A program made the translations under genes and the position numbers. This document shows positions 45,030 through 54,318 of a DNA stretch of 64,000 nucleotides, one piece after another (position 1 is the stretch's first letter; the number at the start of each line of letters is the position of its first letter). Location of the stretch: the NCBI RefSeq assembly GCF_021654655.1, contig NZ_AP025225.1:694001-758000 (forward strand), given 5' to 3'. The notes beneath the pieces are model-generated. The model searched no databases. It worked only from the letters and a program-made list of their open reading frames with translations, and was not told where the DNA came from. The stretch is from Candidatus Hydrogenosomobacter endosymbioticus. Its GTDB lineage: Bacteria > Pseudomonadota > Alphaproteobacteria > Holosporales > GW7.

Positions 45030-45362
45030 ATGCTAAGCACTCCAATGCGGCAGCACTAAGCGCACCAAAAAAGCAAAATCTAGAAATGGTTTTGCGCTGA
45101 AATAAAATCACACATATATTTTTACTCATAGAGCAAGGTAAAAGCAATATGTAAAAATTTCACATAAAGCGAAAGTCTCTCAGCTTATGGTAGTAAATAA
45201 GGTTCCATGGAAAAAGTTAGTTGAAAATGCTGGGTTGTTACACTTGTATAGCATTTACTTAATGTCGAGCCGGGAATATAGATGTAGTTGCGCCTATTTT
45301 ATTTACCATTTTTGTGATAGCCTTTCGCGAGAGGGGCATTTGTAGAGGCGGCGCTTTTCATA
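45030..45362. other. Intergenic stretch between tlc and cvpA
   Basis: About 330 AT-rich bases. It should hold the divergent promoters of tlc and cvpA. A 52-codon plus-strand frame (45187-45345) has no ribosome site and no recognised family. Nothing else is supported. Confidence 0.4.
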
Positions 45363-46040
45363 GTGGCTCAGTATCACCAGTTTAATTTTTTTGATGTGTT
45401 TCTTCTTTCTGTGGTTTGCGTATCTGCAATTATAGGGTTTGCTAGGGGGTTTGTTAGAGAAGTTCTCGGGTTTTGCTCTTGGGGCGGAGCAGCTTACCTT
45501 ATGTTTCAAAAATTTGAAGCGCCAATGCAAATTCTTGGTCAGTTTATTAGTAACCAGGTTATGCTTAGGGTTGCAAGCCAAGCGGCAGTGTTTTTAGTTG
45601 CTCTGATTTGTTTTTTAGTCATATCTCAGCTTATATCAAGTTTCGTGCAAAACAGTGTGGTGCATGGCATAGACCGATCTATAGGACTTATCTTTGGTCT
45701 ATTTCGTGCAGCGTTTTTTATATGCGCTTTTTATCTTGCCCTTTTAGTTCTTGTGCCGAATAAAGAGTTGCCGTCCATAGTTGAAGCGTCCAAGAGTATT
45801 TCTCTTGTGCAGCGAGGAGCCATTTTTTTGCAATCTCTTTTGCCTGACAGTTTTCGCGAACACTTTGATTTTGACAAAAAGGTGAAATATATAATGGATA
45901 AATGGAAGAGTGCGCAGGATCTAACAGATGCTTTGTCAGACCCTAAAGCTTCTTGCGATGACAAAAGCCCGGGAGGAGGCTCTTCTTCTGATAATGAAAA
46001 TCCCGACAACAGGGATGAAAAAAAAATTGAAGACAAATGA
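45363..46040 (+). CDS. CvpA family membrane protein
   Basis: A 225-residue inner-membrane protein with four helices in the first 150 residues and a charged, Ser/Asp-rich C-terminal tail. NFFDVFLLSVVCVSAIIGFARGFVRE (shortened: FDVFLLSVV then GFARGFVREVL) is the CvpA signature. CvpA relates to colicin V production and envelope stress; its direct action is unclear. The start is GTG 45363. Its stop overlaps the next gene by four bases (ATGA). Confidence 0.85.
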   Translation: MAQYHQFNFFDVFLLSVVCVSAIIGFARGFVREVLGFCSWGGAAYLMFQKFEAPMQILGQFISNQVMLRVASQAAVFLVALICFLVISQLISSFVQNSVVHGIDRSIGLIFGLFRAAFFICAFYLALLVLVPNKELPSIVEASKSISLVQRGAIFLQSLLPDSFREHFDFDKKVKYIMDKWKSAQDLTDALSDPKASCDDKSPGGGSSSDNENPDNRDEKKIEDK

Positions 46041-46669
46041 TTTTTGGGATTTTTGTTTTAAAACATGAAAAAATAGGAAAAATGATTAAGCGTATATCTG
46101 GGGCGATTTTTTTTGTCTCTCTGTGTTTGTATAGGGCTTTTTCCATCTGTTTTTTGTTTTGGGCGTGTGGATTCTTCTTGTTTGCGTATATGGTGCAAGG
46201 GTATGATGTCCCGAGCGATATGGTGAAAACAGATGGAATAATAGTTTTTACTGGTGATATGTATAGGGTTGAGGAATCTATCAGGCTGTTTAATAGTCAA
46301 AATCCAAAGCCGATGCTTAGAATATCTGGCGTGAGAGAAGATTGTATCGCGAGCATTAAAGGCAGAAGTGAGAAAATATCTTCTGATAATGCGAAAGATA
46401 CGATCTGTAATTTTGCACTATCTGCGCAGTGGATAGAAGAAAATAATCTCCATTCTGTGCGAATTGTTACTTCAAACTATCATATTCCCCGTTGCGCTAT
46501 AATTTCTATGCTGTTTTGGCCGACAGGTGTTACAAAGGTGTTTCATCCAGTTTATCAGTCTGCTCTTAAAGGGTCATTAGAGCAGCATTTGAGGACCATG
46601 TTTTTGGAATATAACAAACTAGTGGCTTCTATTATTTTGCTTTTAGAATATACGATGGGGGTTTTATAG
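46037..46669 (+). CDS. YdcF/DUF218-like membrane protein
   Basis: A 210-residue protein with an N-terminal membrane segment (~18-50) and a DUF218-type domain: DGIIVFTGDMYRVEESIRLF, then SSDNAKDTICNF, then VRIVTSNYHIPRCAIIS. The family includes YdcF and ElyC, linked to envelope sugar and cell-wall processes. Start overlaps cvpA (ATGA), so the two are translationally coupled. A second ATG at 46082 would shorten the protein by 15 residues. Confidence 0.8.
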   Translation: MIFGIFVLKHEKIGKMIKRISGAIFFVSLCLYRAFSICFLFWACGFFLFAYMVQGYDVPSDMVKTDGIIVFTGDMYRVEESIRLFNSQNPKPMLRISGVREDCIASIKGRSEKISSDNAKDTICNFALSAQWIEENNLHSVRIVTSNYHIPRCAIISMLFWPTGVTKVFHPVYQSALKGSLEQHLRTMFLEYNKLVASIILLLEYTMGVL

Positions 46670-46790
46670 GAGTGGCCTCGCGACTAGCTGAGCAAAACGC
46701 TTCTTAACTCAGCTTTTGGTGTTTTGAGCTCTGCAAAATTACGGCGCAAAACGCAAAAGCTATGTCGAAAGACAATCCCTATGGGAAAAA

Positions 46791-46862
46791 CTGGGGTGCC
46801 AGGATTCGAACCTGGGGATGGCGGAACCAAAACCCGCTGCCTTACCGCTTGGCTACACCCCA
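46791..46862 (-). tRNA. tRNA-Gln (anticodon TTG)
   Basis: A 72-base cloverleaf on the minus strand. The acceptor TGGGGTG pairs with CACCCCA, with discriminator G. The anticodon loop is TTTTGGT with TTG, and the T-arm has GGTTCGAATCC. CCA is not encoded. This would be the substrate of the GltX plus GatCAB route. Confidence 0.95.
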
Positions 46863-46904
46863 ACAACTACGCTAAGATATATCTAAATACGTATTCAGCG
46901 CAAG

Positions 46905-48236
46905 ATGCGACAACATTATTTTGCCACGCTATCTCTAAAAAAACTTTTACCAAATAGTTTGTTTTGGAGGTCTGTTATTATAATCATCGCCCCAATAGTT
47001 GCGATGAACCTTATATCTGGGTATGTCTTTTTTGACAGACACTGGAACCCTGTTACTCGTCTTTTCTCCAGAGACATTGCGCGCGAAATAAGTGTGACTA
47101 TGGGGCTTATAACAAACTCTGATATGCCGAAGGAAGATATACATAAAATAGCGCTTGATAAGTTCGACATGACAATATCAGAAGAGACTTTTATGCCACC
47201 AAAGTCTTCTCATGGAGGGTTGGCATTGAGGTTTTTTAAGGCGGCGTTGTCGCAAGAAGTACGTCACAGCTATGTCATAACACAGACGCACAAGTTCATG
47301 TATGTGTGGATAAAGGCAGACAGCGGGGTGTTTAAATTTGAGATCCCTAAAAAACGATTTGCAAGCAAGACTTCTCTGTTATTTTTTCTATGGAGTGTAG
47401 GGTCTGCTGTCATACTTCTTGTAGTCGCCATAATATTCATGAAAAATCAGCTGAAGCCGCTTTATAGGCTTTCTCGATGGGCGGACTCGATAAAAGATTC
47501 CTCTCTGCCTGCGCATATATCTAAAATAGAAGGCGCTGCGGAGATAAGAAAGGTTGCAAATGCTGTTCAGATTATGGTTATAAAGATGAAAAGTACATTT
47601 GAGGAGCGCAGCAATATGCTTATGGGGATATCGCACGATCTTCGAACCGTTCTTACACGAATGAAGCTTCAGATAAAGCTTATGCCTGCGTCGCAAGATG
47701 CGGACGCCTTGCTGTTGGACATAGATCAGATGAATAAGATGATAGAAAGCTACATAGAGTTTGCTGGTTGTGAAAAAGTTGAGGAATTTCGTTTAGTTAA
47801 TCTTGTAGATGTTCTTGAAAGAGTTGCTAGGCCATATAGCAACGTATTTATTAAATCTGAAGCTTCAAACTTTGCTGCTATGCTACGTGTTATACAGTTT
47901 ACAAGGTGTATTCAAAATTTGCTTGATAATTGTTTGCGCTATGCAAAAAGCTCTATATTTATAACTGTTGGAGAGGATAGGGGGTGGTTTTATATAAGAA
48001 TAGAGGACGATGGACCTGGCATAGAAGAGCAATTTCGTGATGACGTTTTTAAGCCATTTTTTAAAGTTGACAAAGGAAGGATGCTGGATGGGGCTACTGC
48101 TGGGTTGGGGCTTGCTATAGTCAAAGGCATTGTCGAGAATCACAGAGGGCAAATAAAGATAGAAGAAGCGGCGTCCGGAGGGGCCGTTTTCGTAATCAAG
48201 ATTCCTGCAACCATCCATTCAGAAGAAGCCGCTTAA
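46905..48236 (+). CDS. Sensor histidine kinase, EnvZ-like
   Basis: A 443-residue membrane kinase. First helix at ~22-42, a periplasmic domain, second helix at ~150-178, HAMP domain (~180-230), H-box GISHDLRTVLTRMKLQ with His244, then N-box LLDNCLRYAKS, G1 box DDGPGIEEQF and G2 box TAGLGLAIVKGI. ISHDLRT.LTRMKLQ is EnvZ-like. Val249 replaces the nearly invariant Pro five residues after the His. No response regulator gene is adjacent. Confidence 0.9.
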   Translation: MRQHYFATLSLKKLLPNSLFWRSVIIIIAPIVAMNLISGYVFFDRHWNPVTRLFSRDIAREISVTMGLITNSDMPKEDIHKIALDKFDMTISEETFMPPKSSHGGLALRFFKAALSQEVRHSYVITQTHKFMYVWIKADSGVFKFEIPKKRFASKTSLLFFLWSVGSAVILLVVAIIFMKNQLKPLYRLSRWADSIKDSSLPAHISKIEGAAEIRKVANAVQIMVIKMKSTFEERSNMLMGISHDLRTVLTRMKLQIKLMPASQDADALLLDIDQMNKMIESYIEFAGCEKVEEFRLVNLVDVLERVARPYSNVFIKSEASNFAAMLRVIQFTRCIQNLLDNCLRYAKSSIFITVGEDRGWFYIRIEDDGPGIEEQFRDDVFKPFFKVDKGRMLDGATAGLGLAIVKGIVENHRGQIKIEEAASGGAVFVIKIPATIHSEEAA

Positions 48237-48260
48237 AGAGTCGGACTGTTATATCTGCAG

Positions 48261-48425
48261 CTAGCGAGCGTTGTTTAGTGGCCTGTTGCTGTTCTTCTTA
48301 TTAACATAAACACAAACGTCGACTTTCTTCTTTTTTGGGAAAAAAATAACTTCTCCGATGCTGCACAGAATCAATGGAGCAACAAAGAAAAACGAAAAAA
48401 ACCTTGTAATATAGGCAAACACCAT
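48261..48425 (-). CDS. Possible small membrane protein (54 residues)
   Basis: A frame starting MVFAYITRFFSFFFVAPLIL, with one membrane helix (~8-28), then FFPKKKKVDVCVYVNKK. A hydrophobic helix followed by a Lys cluster is a credible small inner-membrane protein with its tail inside, and the composition is not random. The ribosome site is weak. Another frame just upstream (MAAQSTSVKPGNG) may belong to it through a frameshift, so it could also be a broken gene. Confidence 0.3.
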   Translation of the reverse strand: MVFAYITRFFSFFFVAPLILCSIGEVIFFPKKKKVDVCVYVNKKNSNRPLNNAR

Positions 48426-48577
48426 ACACTTTCTAACACATGGCTTCCGTTACCCGGTTTTACGCTGGTAGACTGTGCCGCCATATATAAAGTCACAAAA
48501 CACAATAGACTATATCACAAAAATCCTTCAAATTCTACACAATTTTATATGATATTTTAAATAATTTTTTAAGAAAT

Positions 48578-48603
48578 TTCAGCCGAGATTGAGGCTGAAT
48601 TTT
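48578..48603 (+). terminator. Rho-independent terminator candidate
   Basis: TTCAGCC (48578-48584), an eight-base loop and GGCTGAA (48593-48599), followed directly by TTTT. A clean 7-bp stem with a T-run on the plus strand. It lies 340 bases after the sensor-kinase stop. Confidence 0.45.
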
Positions 48604-49070
48604 ATGATAGGAAAACGGATATAGGCGAAGATAAGGTAGTAGAGGAATTTGCTCCCCAACCAAAATGCAAGACCTAAGATTCCGACATAAAGTTATGAGC
48701 ATAAAACATAGCCATAATAAAGCCCCTGTCTGTCTGTTGGCTATGTAGATGTGGAGCATCGTCGTCTGAGGTTGTTGTATATAGCTGTACATTTTATGTT
48801 TTAGATTTTTGTCTCGGAGATATACAGAGTGTTTCGTGATTGTAAAAGCGAAAATGCATGTAAACAAGTGTAATACCAAAGTTAAAGGACGCATTGAGTT
48901 ATCGTTTATCTTTATCTAAAAGCGTCCGCTAACTCCAAAAGCTACCGCAAGCGCCATCCCAATGCCAACCGCATAGAGTTGCGCAGAGATTTTACCAATA
49001 CTCAACAAAAATTAAAGTCTATTGTAGCTAGCTCTCTATACGGCAGAATGGCAAGAGCTAGCAACTTTAC

Positions 49071-51248
49071 TCACGATAACGCGCTCAGCAATAGTAATGC
49101 TACTAAATTCATAATTTTTATCAATGGATTTATAGCCGGGCCAGCGGTGTCTTTATATGGATCGCCGACTGTGTCGCCAATAACAGCAGCTCTGTGCGCC
49201 TCAGAGCCCTTTCCTCCAAACATCCCTTCTTCAATGTATTTTTTTGCATTGTCCCAAGCTCCTCCGCCAGATGTCATGGAAATAGCAACAAAAAGACCAG
49301 TAACTATTGTTCCAAGAAGCGCCCCTCCAAGACATTCAAATGCTTCAGCCTGTCCTACCATAAAGTTTATAGCAAAATACACGCAAAGCGGAACCGCAAC
49401 CGGCAACAGAGCTGGCGCGACCATAGCTTTGATGGAAGCCCTAGTAAGCATATCTACAGCCTTCCAATAGTCTGGCCTGGCTGATCGTTCCATTATTCCT
49501 GGAATTTCCTTAAATTGTCTCCTAACTTCTACTACAATAGATGAGCCAGCTCTGCACACTGCTTTCATCCCCATAGATGCAAACAGAAACGGAACGGCTC
49601 CTCCAACAAACAATCCGACAACCACATAAGGATCGTCTAGTCTGAACGTTAGCATTAGTTGGGGGAAGTAGTATTTCAAATCTTCTGCATAAGCGGAAAA
49701 CAAAACCAAAGCCGCAAGGCCGGCAGAGCCTATCGCATATCCTTTTGTCACTGCCTTGGTAGTGTTTCCAACCGCATCCAAAGCATCGGTCACTTTTCTC
49801 ACTCCTTTAGGCAACTCGGCCATTTCAGCTATTCCGCCCGCGTTGTCTGTTATTGGACCATACGCGTCAAGCGCCACTATCATTCCTGTGAGCCCAAGCA
49901 TGCTTGTGGTGGCGATAGATATTCCGAACAATCCTCCGTTCCAATACGAAATCAATATGGAAGCGCTTATTACTACAACAGGAAGAGCGCATGCTTCATT
50001 GGATATAGCAAGCCCCTGTATCAAATTAGTGCCTGCTCCGGTAACTGAAGATTCGGCTATACTCCTAACGGGCCGGTAGCGCGTTGAAGTGTAGTATTCC
50101 GTTATCCAAACTAAAAACCCAGTAGCAAAGAGTCCGGTAAAAGCACAAGAAATCAATCTTATTCCAGTGAATACTTGCTGTGAAGAAACCGTATTTGCAA
50201 ACACGTCCGTTAGGCCTATCATATTCTTTGTCATAATGAATATCCCAACTGCCGACGCAGCGATAGAGCATATAAGTCCTTTATACAGGGCGCCCATTAC
50301 GTTTTCGGATGACCCCAGCCTGACAAAAAGAGTCCCTATCATACAGCTAAACAAGCAAATAGCGCCTATTACAAGCGGATATAAAGCCATCACATCTTGA
50401 ATAGCTCCAGTAAACGATATGAGTGCTATCTGTATGGATGAGACAAGAGTCACAACGTAAGTTTCAAATAAATCTGCGGCCATTCCTGCGCAATCGCCAA
50501 CATTATCTCCTACGTTATCTGCAATGACGGCTGGGTTTCTCATATCATCTTCAGGAATGCCGGCTTCTATTTTCCCAACTAGATCGGCTCCGACGTCTGC
50601 TCCTTTGGTGAAAATTCCTCCCCCCAACCTCGCAAATATAGATATAAGAGACGCGCCAAAGCCAAGAGATATGAGCGCCTCTATGATCTTTCTGCTTTCT
50701 ACCCCATAGCTTTTCATACATGAATAATATCCAGCTATTCCAAGAAGACCAAACCCAACTACCAAAAATCCAGTAACTGCTCCAGAGCTAAATGCAACAC
50801 CTAGAGCTTCTCTCAATCCGCTTCGAGCTGCTTCCGCCGTTCTAACATTAGCGCGTACAGATATAGACATCCCCGCATATCCAGCAGCGCCAGAGAGTAC
50901 AGCCCCTATCGCAAATCCAAGAGCTACATGTTTGCCTACGAAAAAAAACAGCCCAATTGCTACAAGAGCTCCAACGGCTGATATCGTCACATATTGTCTG
51001 TATAGGTATGCGCGAGCGCCCTCTTGAACTGCTCGTGCAATCTCCATCATTGAAGAGTTTCCAACCGGAAGAGAGAAAACTCTTTTTGTGACTAAAGCGC
51101 TATAAAGCAACGACATTAGCCCAGAAAAAAACACGCCATAAAGCAAAACCATCTGATGTCCCATACAAATGTCACCACAGCCTAAAACTACTGCATGAAG
51201 ATGACAAAAAATAAGCAAAATCGCAATAGGCAACTGATATTTGTTCAA
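49071..51248 (-). CDS. hppA: Membrane-bound proton-translocating pyrophosphatase
   Basis: A polytopic pump (about 16 helices) that couples pyrophosphate hydrolysis to ion export. Catalytic blocks: [39 protein letters not shown] (cited in part: [12 protein letters not shown]), [11 protein letters not shown], and C-terminal [24 protein letters not shown] carries Lys at the position that marks K+-independent, H+-pumping enzymes. The frame opens at TTG 51248 (725 residues); ATG 51164 would give the usual ~697, so the extra N-terminal helix is uncertain. Confidence 0.95.
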   Translation of the reverse strand: MNKYQLPIAILLIFCHLHAVVLGCGDICMGHQMVLLYGVFFSGLMSLLYSALVTKRVFSLPVGNSSMMEIARAVQEGARAYLYRQYVTISAVGALVAIGLFFFVGKHVALGFAIGAVLSGAAGYAGMSISVRANVRTAEAARSGLREALGVAFSSGAVTGFLVVGFGLLGIAGYYSCMKSYGVESRKIIEALISLGFGASLISIFARLGGGIFTKGADVGADLVGKIEAGIPEDDMRNPAVIADNVGDNVGDCAGMAADLFETYVVTLVSSIQIALISFTGAIQDVMALYPLVIGAICLFSCMIGTLFVRLGSSENVMGALYKGLICSIAASAVGIFIMTKNMIGLTDVFANTVSSQQVFTGIRLISCAFTGLFATGFLVWITEYYTSTRYRPVRSIAESSVTGAGTNLIQGLAISNEACALPVVVISASILISYWNGGLFGISIATTSMLGLTGMIVALDAYGPITDNAGGIAEMAELPKGVRKVTDALDAVGNTTKAVTKGYAIGSAGLAALVLFSAYAEDLKYYFPQLMLTFRLDDPYVVVGLFVGGAVPFLFASMGMKAVCRAGSSIVVEVRRQFKEIPGIMERSARPDYWKAVDMLTRASIKAMVAPALLPVAVPLCVYFAINFMVGQAEAFECLGGALLGTIVTGLFVAISMTSGGGAWDNAKKYIEEGMFGGKGSEAHRAAVIGDTVGDPYKDTAGPAINPLIKIMNLVALLLLSALS

Positions 51249-51374
51249 GTTGTATTCGAATGCATTTTGAATACTGTGAAGACAAGTTATTTGGAAAAGG
51301 TGTTGCGAGGACTGGTATAAGTTTGTATATTTGACGGTGGTTGATGTAGCTTAAGTGGTTTTTGATAGTTTTTT

Positions 51375-52127
51375 ATGATGTTAATAAAAGCGAAGCAGGT
51401 CATTAGTAAATTTTTATGCTGTGATTTGTCGAGAGCGAGTGGTCGGGTGAGCGGTAGGCGCTGTTGGTGTGTGTGTGATTCTGGGATTAGCCTGATAGAG
51501 ACCATAATAGTTCTTGTGATAGTTGGAATATTTCTTGGATGCGCGTTTAAGGGTATGGAGTTTATAGAACAGGCTCGCCTTCAAAAGGTTGTTACGCAAA
51601 TTGAAAGCTACATGGCCGCTGTTAATGCTTTTAAAGAAACATATGGATATCTTCCAGGAGATTTTCCTAATGCTAAATCTACCTGGAATAAGAGTGATGT
51701 TGAAGATGGCGACGGAGACGGGATAATTGGTGGAGCGTTGTTTGAGAAAGGGAAGGACGCGTCTCTTTTTTGGAGTCATTTGAGTTGTGCCGGATTTATA
51801 CAGGGGGTTGATAAGAAAACCGATGGGATAGTATATCCAAGCAGCGCCCTCGGTGGCTGTTTTTCTGTCAAGTATAATCCTGCGGAAGGAATGGAGGGAC
51901 ATTGGCTGGTTCTTGGTCAGGAATCAAAGGGTGGAGCAGAGGGAGGACTTCTTACGCCAGCAGAAGCTAAGTTTATAGAGAAAAAATTTGGAAGCGCAGA
52001 TGCTATGTCTGGATCTTTTCAAGTTCGAAAGGGCTCCGGCGTGGACATAGAATTCGTTAAAAATGGGCAATATGACACATCTATTAAGAAGAAAATTTGT
52101 GTTATATACGTTTTTTTATCAAATTAA
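51375..52127 (+). CDS. Pseudopilin-like protein with type IV prepilin signal
   Basis: A 250-residue protein. A basic 37-residue leader ends in Gly, then ISLIETIIVLVIVGIFLG: Glu42 is at +5 of the mature protein, as in type IV pilins and type II secretion pseudopilins. The leader is long and Cys/Arg-rich (SGRRCWCVC). The globular part has LPGDFPNAKSTW and DGDGDGII, a calcium-binding-like acid cluster as in GspG-type pseudopilins. No pilus or secretion ATPase is near. The C-terminus (KKKICVIYVFLSN) is oddly hydrophobic and may reflect a frameshift. Confidence 0.7.
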   Translation: MMLIKAKQVISKFLCCDLSRASGRVSGRRCWCVCDSGISLIETIIVLVIVGIFLGCAFKGMEFIEQARLQKVVTQIESYMAAVNAFKETYGYLPGDFPNAKSTWNKSDVEDGDGDGIIGGALFEKGKDASLFWSHLSCAGFIQGVDKKTDGIVYPSSALGGCFSVKYNPAEGMEGHWLVLGQESKGGAEGGLLTPAEAKFIEKKFGSADAMSGSFQVRKGSGVDIEFVKNGQYDTSIKKKICVIYVFLSN

Positions 52128-52172
52128 CTTATACAATTTAAAATAAATATTTATTTATTTTTATATATCTTA

Positions 52173-52937
52173 ATGAGGAAAGAATTTTTTTTAAAGCAGC
52201 CGGTTGTTTACTCGGTCCCTATTGTCGCTTTAGTTTTTGCTCTGGAGTTTTCCTGTAGTTCGCTGGCAGGACCCCCTCAGCTAGGCCCTACTAATAAAAT
52301 GCAATTGAGAACTAAGCCTGGAGGTCCTGCAAAAGATGGCGCGGGAAACAAGAATAAGGCGGTCGCTATACCAGACCCCTGTCCAGCGGAATTTCCATCG
52401 TCATATGTGATTTCTCGCGTGAATGGAGTTGGAAATTATGCAGAAAAAAGAAAAATAGAACTAGCGGGAAAATCGTGGGATATAGTGGATTTTTTTGTTG
52501 AAAGAAATGATTATGTCGGGAAAAGCGATTTTTGGGTTGCCTTTAACAACAGCTATGACACCGATCATGGGAAAGAGACGGCCCTTAATGAGGCATATAA
52601 AAATAAACTGAAGCAGATAACTGGGCTTGGTTCGTCCAAAATTCAAGGAAAACTTGGAGAGAGAAAGCCGGTAGAGCGAGGTAAGCTCGGTGATGCGAAA
52701 ATTAAAACAGAGCTGATAAAGGGCTTAAATCAAGAATTTCCCGGAGCTATTTCATGTAGTTACAAGATAATGGCTATTTCTCCTATTACTAAGGGAAAAA
52801 GTAAGAGAATAGGCTCTGTTGGTATTTCTAGAATAGCTCCAGAAAAATTTCAGCCTAAAAGCGGCCCCATAAACAATGTAAAAAGTGGCAAAGATGGGAG
52901 CGATAGTAAGGCAAAAAAGGAGAAACACAATGAATAA
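52173..52937 (+). CDS. Exported basic protein of unknown function
   Basis: A 254-residue orphan. N-terminal signal: RKEFFLKQ, then a hydrophobic stretch VYSVPIVALVFALEFSCSSLAG, with cleavage likely after the Ala or as a lipoprotein at Cys. The rest is rich in Lys and Gly. A central region (~80-130) has a compact look (WDIVDFFVERNDYVGKSDFWVAF) and the tail is low-complexity Lys/Ser. Its end overlaps the next gene by eight bases, so the two are coupled. No family recognised. Confidence 0.65.
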   Translation: MRKEFFLKQPVVYSVPIVALVFALEFSCSSLAGPPQLGPTNKMQLRTKPGGPAKDGAGNKNKAVAIPDPCPAEFPSSYVISRVNGVGNYAEKRKIELAGKSWDIVDFFVERNDYVGKSDFWVAFNNSYDTDHGKETALNEAYKNKLKQITGLGSSKIQGKLGERKPVERGKLGDAKIKTELIKGLNQEFPGAISCSYKIMAISPITKGKSKRIGSVGISRIAPEKFQPKSGPINNVKSGKDGSDSKAKKEKHNE

Positions 52938-53244
52938 AAATATTTTTAATGGTTTTATGCTGGTTTTTATGGCGGCTGCGGTATTTTCGTGTGCGCCCAT
53001 AGCTCCTAGAGCGTTTGGTGATGATTATGGAATCTATCCTAATGTATACGGCTCTTCGTACGCATATGGGGACTTTATCCCATTTTATAGCCAAATTTAT
53101 AGACAAGATATTTACGATCGCGGAAGGTGGAAGCATCACCACAGACATCATAGTAGTAATACAGATTATAAACAGCATCGAGGGCACTCATTTCATGGAC
53201 ATTCTTTTCACGCAGGAAGGCATATGGGGGGATTCAGAAGGTAG
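52930..53244 (+). CDS. Small His-rich exported lipoprotein
   Basis: A 104-residue orphan. ATG 52930 has AAAAAGGAG upstream and overlaps the previous gene. The signal region FMLVFMAAAVFSCAPIAP contains a lipobox-like FSC. The mature part is Tyr/Gly-rich (YGIYPNVYGSSYAYG) and then strongly His-rich (WKHHHRHHSS, RGHSFHGHSFHAGRH). His clusters suggest binding of a metal such as Ni, Zn or Cu. No known family. Confidence 0.65.
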   Translation: MNKNIFNGFMLVFMAAAVFSCAPIAPRAFGDDYGIYPNVYGSSYAYGDFIPFYSQIYRQDIYDRGRWKHHHRHHSSNTDYKQHRGHSFHGHSFHAGRHMGGFRR

Positions 53245-53395
53245 GGATAGGTTATTGTTTACGGTTTTGTCTCGGCTCCTGAAGCTGGACGGAAATTATG
53301 GGTTCATTTCTGATGCGTTATTCTCGCTTGTAGTTAACACAATTGTAACAATTAGAAGCATATAATTTCCTGAAAATTTGTTATAGGTGTAAGAG

Positions 53396-54262
53396 ATGCG
53401 GGCTATAGCTATAGTTGCCGTCCTTGTTGTGTTTGTTCAGGGAGGGATGACGGCGAGTGCAGGGTTGCGTAAAAACAGCGAGGAAGTATTAAGTGTTTCC
53501 AGCGTATACTACGTGGCTCTTTCTGAATTTGGGAGGTGTTTATTCTCTAGTTTTAAAAGAACAAGACAATATAAGGATTCTGAAACCGTATTTTTTGCAT
53601 ATTCTCCTTCGATGCTTCAATTATATAAGAGCATATCAATTGCTTGGGATATTACTAGCGCTGATATAAGTAAAGCTGCAAAAAACGTCAGAAGCTATGA
53701 TAAAGGATCTTGTCGCGGAGGAGGCAGAGAAGGGTTTTTATGTGCGGCTGGTGGTCTTATCAACGTGATGCTGAGGATTCAGAGCGGCTGCGGTGAGAGA
53801 TTTGCAATGTCCGAAAGAGCCGTTTACATGATTGTTGCTGCTTTGGAAAAATTGGCCCCTTATGTGGATGAAAGTTTTTTTCGCTACATAATGACGATTT
53901 TATCTAATAACATTTCTTCTATAGTGAAAAGCGGAGCTATCGAGAGCCGTTGTGATGCTTGGTATATGGGAAAAATATTAGAAGCCGCTTTTCCGCTTTT
54001 GAGCTGTCAGATTGCATACAGTTTTTCTAGTATGTGCGCTGGTGGAAAAGCAAACGTTGAGGATAAGAATAGCGCACTCAATTTTTTGGAGAAAAACAAG
54101 TACATCATTCCAACTTATATAAACGGCGTGATAGCAAGGTTGGCAGACTTGTCGAGGTTTTCTAAGAAAAAGTCCAGCGCTAACGCAAAAAAGAAGCCAT
54201 TTTATAGAAACCATTCGAAAGATGGTATTGATGCCCGTATTGATATTAGAGATGTTGCTTGA
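53396..54262 (+). CDS. Exported protein of unknown function
   Basis: A 288-residue orphan. Signal peptide MRAIAIVAVLVVFVQGGMTASA, cleaved before GLRKNSEE. The mature protein has four or more Cys (FGRCLFSS, GSCRGGGREGFLCAA, SGCGERF, ESRCDAW, LLSCQIAYSFSSMCAGG), enough for several disulfides, and a basic C-terminus (SKKKSSANAKKKPFYRN). It lies 150 bases after the His-rich gene on the same strand. A near-match to a CtrA site (TTAA-N7-GTAAC, 53334-53349) lies upstream. Confidence 0.65.
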   Translation: MRAIAIVAVLVVFVQGGMTASAGLRKNSEEVLSVSSVYYVALSEFGRCLFSSFKRTRQYKDSETVFFAYSPSMLQLYKSISIAWDITSADISKAAKNVRSYDKGSCRGGGREGFLCAAGGLINVMLRIQSGCGERFAMSERAVYMIVAALEKLAPYVDESFFRYIMTILSNNISSIVKSGAIESRCDAWYMGKILEAAFPLLSCQIAYSFSSMCAGGKANVEDKNSALNFLEKNKYIIPTYINGVIARLADLSRFSKKKSSANAKKKPFYRNHSKDGIDARIDIRDVA

Positions 54263-54318
54263 AACATATGTGTAAGTCCGCGGTCAGGCAGGGTCAGAGG
54301 AAAATTTGTGAGGCATCT

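Larger units (their letters stand above)
48237..49070. other. Gene-poor stretch between the sensor kinase and hppA
   Basis: About 830 bases. It holds a possible 54-codon minus-strand gene (48261-48425), a hairpin followed by TTTT (48578-48603), and a 119-codon minus-strand frame (48535-48894) that is Leu/Ile-rich but has no ribosome site and no family resemblance. It may be a decayed region. Confidence 0.5.

Noticed and set aside
48535-48894. 119-codon minus-strand frame in the gap before hppA
   Set aside because: No ribosome site, no family resemblance; it also contains a terminator-like hairpin. Left as part of the intergenic note.
53334-53349. CtrA-like site TTAA-N7-GTAAC before the Cys-rich exported gene
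   Set aside because: One mismatch in a very short motif; such near-matches are expected several times by chance.
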